Assembly: GCA_001579985.1 (NCBI GenBank)
Contig: LRSR01008089.1
Span: 1-21,142 of the forward strand
Source of the DNA: Hypsibius dujardini
Taxonomy: Eukaryota; Tardigrada; Eutardigrada; Parachela; Hypsibiidae
Direction of reading: 5' to 3'
DNA: 21,142 bases
Part shown: piece after piece, positions 1-9,500 of the stretch
How the letters are laid out: every line of letters starts with the position of its first letter
Numbering within the stretch: position 1 is the first letter of the stretch
Translations under genes and position numbers: made by a program
The notes under the pieces: model-generated
What the model was told of the DNA's origin: nothing
Seen by the model: only the letters and a program-made list of their open reading frames with translations
Database searches by the model: none

Positions 1-106
1 GAGATTAAAATACCCGCCCGATCAAAACGATATTGAAAAAGTGGAAAAGAACACATAATCATAAATAAATAAATATAAAATAATAAATAATGAATTTCCG
101 ATTTAC

Positions 107-527
107 CAATTGCTGAGAGCGAGGAATCGTACGCGCTCTTCTCTCCATTCGTTCCACGTTGGTTTGCCCCATTATGCTGACCGTTTTGGTGGGAGTTGCC
201 ACGGTCGGCGGGAGCTTCGTTAAGGTTCTCCAGCAGTTTCAGCAGCTGGTCACGCGGCACCTGCAATCAATCAAGGGCTAGCCGGTCAGTTGATTGATGA
301 CTTTGATGGATTGTCTGACAACCCAAAACAGGATTGGTCGATTGATTGATTGATCGATTTACCTTGCAGCCGCAGCCTTTTAGCTCGGTGAAATTGGTGA
401 GACGAAAGGAAGCGTCCAGACCGTACTTGATCGGATCAAAGAGGTTCGTCTTGATGTATACCGCATTGTGGTCGGAATTCATGCGATCCGGTGTCAGAGT
501 CAGGCCACCTGCTGTTGAGGAAGCCAT
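107..527 (-). CDS. SEPHS1: Selenophosphate synthetase (SEPHS/SelD family), N-terminal part, two exons, 3' part beyond window
   Basis: Makes selenophosphate from selenide and ATP, the selenium donor for selenocysteine tRNA. Exon 1 is complement(363..527), 55 codons from ATG at 527. Exon 2 is complement(107..260), with donor GT at 362-361, acceptor AG just before 260, and a further donor at 106-105 (phase 1). Exon 1 contains the family hallmark FRLTNFTELKGCGCK, and exon 2 continues VPRDQLLKLLENL, as in animal SEPHS proteins. It then has a low-complexity Asn/Gly/Gln stretch before the DSSLSAIG segment that leads into the next conserved block. The residue at the selenocysteine/threonine position is Cys52 (TGC), with Cys54 and Lys55 following. 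This GCGCK matches the catalytic loop of bacterial SelD, where Cys and Lys are catalytic. The ATP-binding core lies left of the window. It is divergent from RPS7. The family is clear; the symbol SEPHS1 is a convenience, because the Cys form is neither vertebrate SEPHS1 (Thr) nor SEPHS2 (Sec). Confidence 0.9.
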
Positions 528-1002
528 TAGTCAGTTTGAGTGGCGGACACACAACAAATCAATCAATCCACCGAGACAAAGCTCTGTTGATGTATTACAA
601 GATTCTGACAGATAAGCGCAGGTGTGCGAAAGTTCTGGATCAGTATGAAATAATGGCGAACGAAGCATTATTTGTCGTTCTCCTACAGAAAAACAAATAT
701 TGAGAGAATTTATCCAGAGCTGACTCGGCTAAGAGTGGAAGAGTGCGAGCAGGGAGTGCGGAATGCGGATGCGCAGCATATTGGATTCTGCTCTCCGATT
801 GGCTTGCACGGTACGCAGCCACACCCATTACCCGGTGATACCTCATGGCACTATCGACACCCACGCCGGCAAAATATGCTATGCGCACGCAACTCTCCAC
901 ATGCTCACATTTGACGGAGGACCGCAGCTAGAGCAAAACAGCTGAAAACTATCTTCCCGGAGTTCTTCGCCTGTTTTCATCCCATTCCCAGCCGGTTGCT
1001 GA
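528..1002. promoter_or_regulatory. Divergent intergenic region between SEPHS and RPS7
   Basis: The two start codons lie 702 bases apart, head to head, so this stretch should hold promoters for both genes. I see no TATA box at a convincing position. Short CAAT-type tetranucleotide tracts occur near 555-570. The short open frames here have no recognisable content. Promoter function is inferred from layout only. Confidence 0.45.
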
Positions 1003-1022
1003 CTTCCCCTCACCACCGAAAG
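1003..1022 (+). promoter_or_regulatory. Possible RPS7 leader exon with 5' TOP-like start
   Basis: A pyrimidine run CTTCCCCT at 1003-1010 is followed by a short purine-containing stretch ending AAAG, then a good donor GTAGGA at 1023. A matching acceptor TTTTGCAG ends at 1197, 32 bases before the RPS7 ATG. A tiny non-coding first exon beginning with a TOP tract, then an intron (1023-1197), is the usual design of animal ribosomal protein genes. The alternative is that the acceptor at 1197 receives a trans-spliced leader. The start position is inferred, not seen. Confidence 0.4.
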
Positions 1023-1229
1023 GTAGGACATTTACCTCGCTATCACTGCAACCGCATTTCGAATCGCCTTCCCTATTACCTGGGTTAAAATTATTTTTAT
1101 TTGATAAAGAATGTCACGTCTCGGAAGAAGACAGTGTGAAGAAGTGGCCGAATGATAAAATACTTGCACTCTTAAATGTAATATGCTGCTTTTGCAGGTC
1201 GGAATTATTATTATTTCATCGTCGAAAAC

Positions 1230-2474
1230 ATGGCTGCCTCACCCGCAAAAAAGCACCAACAAGTGGCCTCCCGCCATGAGGGAAAATTCGTCAAGCCAGG
1301 TGGGGAGAAGCTGACGACGTTCGAGCAGCAGATCAGCCAGTTCCTCGTGGATCTGGAGTCGAGTCAGGACCTGAAGGGCTCGCTGCAGGAGCTGTTCGTG
1401 AACGAGGCCAAGGAGATGGAGGTCGGCGGGAAGAACATCATCGTGCTGTACGTGCCGCCGCCGCAGCTGCGCGCCTGGCAGAAGACCCATGTCCGGGTGG
1501 TCCGCGAGCTGGAGAAGAAGCTGGGCGGACGGCCCGTTATCTTCATCGCCAAGCGACGAATGCTGCCGAAGCCCACGCGGAAAACCATCAAACTCAGCCA
1601 GAAGCGTCCGCGGTCCAGGTGCGTGCGGTCTCGATCGCTCAATCAAGCGATCGGCTGAATAGTTAAACGTTGCATTGATTGAATAATCATTCAGTCAAAT
1701 CAACTGTGTATTTAGATGGACGAGTTTTCTTATAGCAAAATTGACTGTTTGAATCGTTGTGGCACGATTTATTAGTTTCAACTTAATCCTTTAGTTTGAA
1801 ATTGAACACCTTTGAGGCAATGCTTTACTTACGGGAATTGGAATCTCGATTTGTTTGTGTTTCTTGAAACTGATCAATCGCGCCTTTTTAATGATTTTTC
1901 CTCCTTGAACTTTTTCAGTCGATTTGACAGCTTGCTCGTGAGTTTCATTTTTCCATATTGAATTTCGTAATTCGACAGCTTTTCGTTCAGTGTGAATTTG
2001 TTTAAGGAATACTTTAAATCAACTATTGGTTAAACGGAAATCTGAATTTTTATACGTTGAACCAATTTTCGATTGTAATTATTCCTTTAGTACTTACCAA
2101 GTAAAATCAATGTCTATCTAATATTATCAGTTTAATTTAGCTTTAGTTGATTAGTTTTTATTTATTTTAATTGAACTGAAAACGTATCGGTGCTTCGCTC
2201 GAAATTCTGAATTTTACTATGTTTAAATATTTTATTTTTCGATTGCAGGACTTTGACGGCGGTGCATGAGAACATGCTGGCGGACATTGTCTTCCCCGCG
2301 GAGATTGTCGGCAAGAGGACCCGCGTGAAGCAGGACGGTTCGCGGCTCCTCAAGATCCACTTAGACAAGGCGAGCCAAGTCAACGTCGAGCACAAGGTGG
2401 AGGTCTTTGCCTCGCTTTACAAGAAGCTCACCGGAAAGGCTGTCTCATTTGAGTTCCCCGAGCCCATCTTCTAA
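1230..2474 (+). CDS. RPS7: 40S ribosomal protein S7 (eS7)
   Basis: Component of the small ribosomal subunit, needed for 18S rRNA processing and translation. CDS is join(1230..1618, 2249..2474), 204 residues, against 194 in human. The donor GTGCGT follows CCAG at 1618, and the acceptor TTGCAG ends at 2248. The split codon is AG|G (Arg130), giving the family signature [17 protein letters not shown] exactly across the junction. Other hallmarks are AAKEIEVGG-like [51 protein letters not shown] and KKLTGKAV, ending FEFPEPIF. The N-terminus has an extra Lys/His-rich stretch of about ten residues before VKPGGEK compared with vertebrates. The start is the first ATG of the exon after a 32-base leader. 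If the intron were kept, the frame would stop at 1658. The GC-rich reading frame with mostly G/C third positions fits high expression. Confidence 0.97.
1619..2248 (+). other. RPS7 intron, AT-rich
   Basis: 630 bases of T-rich sequence between the two RPS7 exons. I looked for a snoRNA, which often sits in ribosomal protein introns, but found no convincing C/D or H/ACA box set by eye. Nothing else is evident. Confidence 0.8.
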
Positions 2475-2640
2475 TCATATTTTCTCTAGGCGCACTTTGA
2501 GTGGCGGTAGTGAGAGACTCATTTGTGTGATCAGTTCTTTATGAGTTGATTGTGAAACATCTCGGCAAATGAATCGAATTATTTGCGCGCTGCAATTTGC
2601 AATTTGTTGACTGTTTCGTGCAATGGAAGAGGGATGTCAT

Positions 2641-2700
2641 CGATCAATCAGTCATTCAATCAATCAATCAGTCATTCAATCAGTCAATCAATCAATCAAA
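2641..2700. repeat. Degenerate (TCAATCAG)-type tetranucleotide repeat
   Basis: About 60 bases made of alternating CAATCAAT and CAGTCATT units, read from the sequence. Shorter tracts of the same kind occur near 340-358, 555-570 and 4272-4290. Confidence 0.85.
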
Positions 2701-3153
2701 CATGGTTGCCTGTCCATCGTTGCAATCGTCACAAAATCCTTCATAACAGTGGTTTGGCTTCTCCCAGAGATGCCGTGTAATATGGCTGTAGTTTGCCAGT
2801 GAAAAGCTGAAGCAAAATCAAATTTTGGAGCAAACACCAGTGAGTTTCATTTCCAGTTCCATTGTGAACTAATGGAATTTCAACGCCGTTGGGAATTTTA
2901 TCAAGTAAGCAATCAATGAACCGCGTGGCGGCTCTACGTGGCCTAAACTGGGTCAAGTTCTCTTTTGCCCTGTAGCATCATAAGCTCCGTAGGTGCTAAT
3001 CCCATCAAGAATCAATTGCGTGATCGGTTTCAGGAACCGGACAGGGTTCAATTCCAATTTGAGTGGAACTCCACATGTACGAATTCCTGTGATCAGGCAA
3101 TCAATCCAATCAACAGTAGTTAACCTTCATTTGTATCTACCGTTCCGTCCCTA

Positions 3154-3281
3154 TGTACACGAGTGGTGAAAACATTTCACCAACCGAGTTAAGTAATTTA
3201 ACTCGTTTAATCCAAGGATTCATACAAAGACCGAGTTAAATAGCTTTACTCGGTTAGCGCAATGTTTTTGCCACGTGTCTA
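3154..3281. mobile_element. Nested palindromic element, MITE-like
   Basis: The left end (TGTACACGAGTGGTGAAAAC, running on to ACCGAGT) pairs with the reverse complement of the right end (TAGACACGTGGCAAAAACAT, running on to ACCGAGT) with a two-base gap and some mismatches. Inside each half is a smaller palindrome: CGAGTTAA...TTTAACTCG near 3185-3209, and CCGAGTTAAA...CTTTACTCGG near 3230-3253. TA dinucleotides flank both outer ends (3152-3153 and 3282-3283), which suits TA target-site insertion. There is no coding capacity. A fold-back MITE is the best reading; a structured regulatory element is possible. Confidence 0.5.
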
Positions 3282-3505
3282 TACTACTTTAATGTGTGGG
3301 CTGTACAATTGCGGAATGATGTCATTGGAGATGGGAAAGATTTCTCGCTTGTTTTCCGCGAATATTTGTCCCGCTTGAGCACAAAAATTATCATATTTTG
3401 ATCTATTTCCCGTCTTTTTGACCAGTGCCCCGCCTGGGGGCGGCCTCGTCATTCGTCCAATTCGGCCCGCACTCGGACGAGGTCGACGGACGCAAGTATT
3501 TTACC

Positions 3506-6500
3506 ATGCAGCAGGATGAATCCTTCTTCGGATTTGAAACGCGCCTTCCCGTGAGCCCGCACAATTTTTTCCCCAAAAGCCAGTGCATTCGCTTAAGCAT
3601 CTTTCCATTGTTGCAGCGCGATATGGAGCCGCCTTCAGCACGTGCGAGCACCGAGACCCTTCGGGAGCAACAGGGACTCCTTGGGGACGCATTTGGGGAA
3701 TTGCGGCTGGATGAGTTGGAACGACGCAGCGGCAGCTCCTACAATCCCCGAAGTAGCGGCGCAAGTGTTCGAGGTTAGCTTTTTGGCGCCAGACACAATT
3801 GGGCTGTTGGGTTAATTTTAGGTTTGGCGGAGAGGAATTTTTTGACAACCTTACTTACATACAAATCAACCGATCAATCGGGCGCTCAGAACTGCAAATA
3901 ATTTCACCAGTTAATTCATCAATCAAGCAATTAGATACGTTGAACTGTTCTTCGCTTTCAACGCGGTAGTATGGGGGCTTTATCGAGTATTTGCGTTCCT
4001 GTTTGAGATAGCAATCCTAACGTGCTAGGTGCATGTGTTTTATCAGTCAAAGTGATGTTTGTGCTGTTGTTAGTTTAACTATTTTAGGGATTTTTAGAAT
4101 CTGTTGCTTCGTTTTCCTCCCGCTAGTGGTACGAAAATTTGAGTAGTTATTTTTATCCGAAAGCCAAAGTTTGTAACGTGCTAGAGGAAATTATTTTCAG
4201 GACGGAGAATCATTCCTCTTGGTTGAATTTATTGTTATGGAAATTAGAATTTTTCAAGGTCCATTTTGCGTAAATCAATCAATCAATCTAGAAATGTCTA
4301 TTGTCATCGAATAATTCATCGATCACGCAAGGGACTTTTATCTGTTTCAGTTTTTTGATGTAAGTTTCCCGTGGGAATGAAAGTTTTGAAATGTCTTTTT
4401 ATTTTGAAAACAGATCCATGGGCCAGTGCTTCGTCAGAGCTCAACTCCATCGACAACAGGGAAATCTTCAGCGATCTCCACAATCCACAGCCGCAACAAC
4501 AATCCAGCTCGAGTTACGGTGTGCGGGACTTGGGCGTCCGATCCATTGGCGGTCTTGAACCGGTCTCGTCGAGTTCCCATGCTTGGCAAACGGCGACGTC
4601 GCCCAACTTTTTCGGAGAGAAGGGAGATGTGGAAGATGTAAGTGGTCTCTTGATGTGTGGGATGGATTGATTGATGGATGTAAGTGAGTGGTGTGTGTTC
4701 ACTACACTGGTAGTACGTATTTTTTTGTTCAAATTTTAAACTGACATTAAGTAGTCGAAAAATTATCTTTCATTTTCAAATTAATATTATTTATTTCATG
4801 TGGATTTACAATTGAATGTTCGGCTTCTGATATTTATTAATAATGTCAATCTCGCTTCTCGTGCTATTGCAGGGCATTCCAGTGGATCTTTCCGGCCTCA
4901 TGGACGATACCGACTCCTTCAACTCCGTACATAATCGTCAAGAATTTTTCAACGAGTTCACCAAGGTTTGGCGTAATTTTTTACCATCCACGGGGATCTC
5001 TCTAACCTTTTCAGCTGCTTTCCTAGCAAACTTATCTGCCGTACACTCCGCGGGAAGAGCCGATGAGCATGGAGACCACCTCTAAGGAATCGTCGCCGTG
5101 GGGCTCCACTGCCGGTCCGTTTTCTGCGTTCGGTGGCAGCGGCACGTGGTCAACCGCGGCTGCGGATGAACCGCCTACCCGACAAGTTTCAATCGATCAG
5201 AAGGTGCATTAACTATTTTGTTTTTCAGTGTTAGAGTTTAGCAGGAGCTAGGCATAACGGACAGGCAGTCAGAAGGCCTTTTAGACTTGTCGTAGGCAAC
5301 GGCTTAGAGACAGAAACGGGGCCGTTCTTTCAGTCAGACACGCAGACAATAGTACTTTCAGAAGAACAGACAGAAAATGACGATGTCAGGGAGGCAAATA
5401 TATAGGCGGGCAGAAACGCCATTGTTTTTTCACACTGGCAGCGAAGAATGGTGACAGTTGCTTACAGGAGGAAGACTGCCGTACTGCTAGGCAGGCATGC
5501 ACATGGAGACAGAGCAGCAGGCACTAACGCGATCTTCCTTTCAGGGATGCAAGCATTCGTTCATACTTTTAGGCAAAAAAATAACCACGGCAGACATCCA
5601 GGCAAGAAGGTTGCCGAGACAGAATGGATACATCGGCAGTCAGGCATTCGGAAGGACGACTGCTCTTTCAGATATTCACTTATCACTGATATGTTTTGTC
5701 TTTTTTAGCCGGAAAACTCTCGTGAGGATATCTTATCCACGATCAGTCGACAAGTGCCGTCGGTGGTGCCGAACGTGGTGAGGACGCCGATGACTTTGGA
5801 GGAGCTGGAACGGGAGTTTATGCCCGCGCCGGTGCAACCGGTTGTCCCTTCAACGCAGCAAACTCCCCATCATGACGGCGTTCGCTCGCCATTTCGTCAG
5901 CCAACCAACGGCCCAGCTTTTCATCATGTACGCTGTCTGTCTTCACAAAATGCTTACCTAACTACGTTGGGTATTGGGTTGCCTGACTGCCTGGTTGTCG
6001 TGCCTGTCTGCCTGAATAGGTTGTTGTGCCTGTCTCCCTGAATAGGTTGTCTGACTATCTGAATGTTTTCCCTCACTGTTTGAATTTGTTGCCTGACTGT
6101 CTGACTGTCGTTCCTATCTGCCTGATGTTTTGGCAGACAGCATTGCAGAGTTGTTTGCATGTCTTATCTGAATGTCTTGCTCGATTGTCTTTACTGAATG
6201 TTTCGCTTCATTGTTTTCATGTCTTTTCTGCTATCTTGCTTAACTCTCTTGACTGAACATCTGTATGTCTTGTGGGAGTGTGTCAATTGACTGACTGACT
6301 TCTAATTTTGTATCTGAACTTTCTCGATGTCATGCCAAACTATTGTCTTGCTGCCTCAATGTCTGTCTCATCATTTGTCTGCCTGTGGCGTACAAATCCC
6401 TAATCGGCGGCCCGTCTTGTCCTGATCATTTTCTCTAGGTCCTCAAATTATTTTGAATACAATGATTTCACCTTCGCGTGTCTTTCTCTTCCTTTCTCTG

Positions 6501-9500
6501 TTAGTTTCAGTCACCTGTTCCACAAAGCATGTCACCGGATCGTCGAGGCGTCCCGCCTCCCCTTCCACCGCCGTCGCCGTTCGGCATGATGGATCCCAAC
6601 AACTTTCGTCACCAATCTCCCCGGCCGTTGCCACCGGGATTCATCCCGATTCCGGGCCGGATGCCGCTTCCGGGCGGGATGCCTGGTGGGCGGGGCTTTC
6701 CCGGACCGCCACCGCCGATGCGCTTTCCCTATCCGCAGCAGCCTCCGCTCCGCGGTTTCGATCCCACCCGGGGACCGCATCCGGGCCAGTTCATGCCGAT
6801 TCGTGCCTTCAACGGGATGCCCATCCGGGGTGTTGGCGGGCTTGGCGGACCGATGATACCGCCGCAGATGCTGCATCATATGCAGCAGCAACAGATGGGA
6901 CCCGGCTTTCGAGGACCAAGGTCAGTGCTCTTTGGCTATTGTCAATTTTAATTCTTGTATTTAGGCTAAGTCAAATAAATTCTTGCAACTAAATTTAATA
7001 GAATTAAATACTTAAATGAATTCCTGTGTTTATATTCCATTAAGCAACTTCTACTTAATATTCAATCACGTTCATTTTTTAATTATTTCAATAAATTCTT
7101 GCATTTAAATTCATTTTAAAATGAACACATAAGCAAGATGTAATTTTGTTGGAGTAAAAACATTTTATTCAAATAAAAGCGCCGGGCGTAGCAGCTAAAA
7201 GGAATTTAAAATCACCCTTGGTCTAGAATGGTCTAGCCATTTTTCGGTTTGATTTGAAAATGCGTGACCTGTCCGAATTGCTTATTTTCGGGTAAATTAG
7301 ATGTAATCTGAGCTGATTTAGTTTGATAAAGCTCATTTTTGAGCTCTTGTCTTTGTATGTTAGAATTTAAATTGATTTAATCGTCGGGGATGAATTTACC
7401 TTTAAAAATATTTATGCAACTGTAAATTTGACTTTATTGAACACATGTTGAGCACATGCTTTTTATTTGACAGCATGGCCTTGTTTAATTTCATTAGCAG
7501 ACCACACACGTACGAGGTAAAACTTTAAATTCGGCTAACGGGCAAAATCGCTTTTAATTCGGCTAGCTTTTTTGCGTTCCAAGCTCCCTCAGTGTCAGTG
7601 ACTTGAATACAGACGTTAAAACTTTGATAAAGTCAAACAAAATTTTGCCAAAAAAGATGAAATTGAGAGAGGGGCAGGAATACCTTTGTAGAGCTTAGAC
7701 GATTGTTTTGAAAGAGTAAGAAAAATGTGGCTGTAAAAGAGACTGAATTGAGGCTGTAGAGGCGCCACTTGCAGGTTCAGCTAAGGCATACTAGCACATC
7801 TTACAGTCTACACACTCTTGTCAGACACACACAGGTACATATTGCAGTTGACAGCAGGTGCGTTCATTCTTGTAGAGAGAAGTGCGACACTTGCGCCCCC
7901 CCTAGCCGAATTAAAAGCGATTTTGCCCGTTAGGCGAATTAAAAGTTTTACCTCGTACTGATATCCTAAAAATCCAAAAAAATATTGCATCTTCAATCAG
8001 TTTAATTGAAGTTGAAATTATTGTTTGTTTTAGACCTCTTTACGGACAACCGCTGCGAATGCTCCCACCGCAGCAGCAGCGCCACATGATGAGTCAGGTG
8101 TTTGTGAATCAGCGCTACATGCATGACAACAACAACAACGACGCCGACTACGATGATGACCAGGAGGTTGCCGGCTGGATGACGGAACGCGAGAAGGATT
8201 GGGTGATCAAGGTGCAGCAGTCGCAAGTGCGCACCGACAATCCCTACATGGACGACTATTATTATTATGTGAGGATCCACAAACTTATAAAGCTGCCTGC
8301 CTGGTTGTTTGACTGTCTGTATTCCTTTGTCTGAATGTGTGTGTGTGGGTGACTGATTGTCTTTCCAGGTTTCTGGTTTCTTGGTCAAGCGATCTGCCCT
8401 AGCGTCAGTCTTTTTGTTGCTGTTTATTCTTCTGCCTGACCATCTTTTGTTTCTTTGTCTGTCTGTTTGTCTTCCAGATGGTCTGTCCGATCGTCTTAAT
8501 TTTTGCCCATAGGGCTACCTGACTGCTTGCCTACCAGTCTTATTGTCTGTTTATCTGCCTTACTGTCTGCGTGCCTGCTTACCTTATTGCCTGTCGGTTA
8601 TTTGGTTTCCGTATGTGCTATGTCAGTTTATTTACTGTGGGTGCTTGTTTTACTTCATGTGTGTCTGCCTCCTTGCCTGCCTTTCCTTCCCCCTACCTGT
8701 TTGTTTGTCTGATTTACGGTCTCTTTTTGTTTGCCTGCCGTCTCTCTGCCTGCCTATCCGTATGCATGTAAGTTTATCAGTCTACCTGTGTATTTTTTTC
8801 TGCATATCTGAACCCCGTTGTGAACATCGCGCACTTTCTCCGATCTAGGTTCGAAGTTTGAAGAAGGCTACAAAGGACGCGTCAAAAGGACTGGACAATT
8901 TCACCGAGCAGGACTTTATTCTCCCTGCTCGTATGGCCAGCGATCAAAAGGAAGAACGGTTCCCTGCCAGTAAGCTTCCCGCTTTGTTTATGCCTGTTAT
9001 TCCTCATTTCGACTGATTTTGCGTTGTTGTTTGCGTTTCGGTAGTTCAAGCGCTGTTTCTTTTCATGCTTTAGATAATTTTGAGGGTTCCTTGGGGAAGG
9101 TGTGCATTTCCAGCGTGTTCAATCCGCGCAAAACTGTAGACGTGGACGCCGTCAATATCGCCAAGAACAGGGCGCCCCCGTCCAATCAGAAGCGCCGCTG
9201 GTTTGTCGACCCGCTGCAGAAGGAGAAGGGTCATCCAAAGGCGCTGCTACTAGGAATTGAGGATGTAAGTTGGGCCAACAGGACAGCGGATGCATAGCGG
9301 ACAGACGAAAGTGAGAAACAGAAGAAGTGCAGACAAACAGGCGAACAGACAAAATCGGCAAGATAAGATAGAGATGGGATATATTTTAGATGCTACGGGG
9401 CAAAGGAGTAATGGCAGACAGGTCAGACAGACAGAAACAACGAAACAGACAGTCAGACAGGTAGAGGCAGACGACATGCATACATACAGATACAGACAGG

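Larger units (their letters stand above)
2475..3425. other. RPS7-PATL1 intergenic region and probable PATL1 leader intron
   Basis: No coding content is evident. It holds the RPS7 3' end (no clear AATAAA seen), a CAAT/CAGT repeat near 2641-2700 and a palindromic element near 3154-3281. The segment ends in TTTTTGACCAG (AG at 3424-3425), a plausible cis- or trans-splice acceptor for the exon holding the PATL1 start codon. Confidence 0.6.

Noticed and set aside
1239-1646. 135-codon minus-strand open frame opposite RPS7 exon 1
   Set aside because: Shadow of a GC-rich coding exon; the plus strand clearly encodes eS7.
3045-3055. GGTTCAATTCC, resembling a tRNA B box
   Set aside because: No matching T-stem, A box or acceptor stem around it.
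8503-8848. Overlapping Cys/Leu-rich open frames
   Set aside because: Produced by the TCTG/CCTG repeat; no domain content, and they lie between two PATL1 splice sites.
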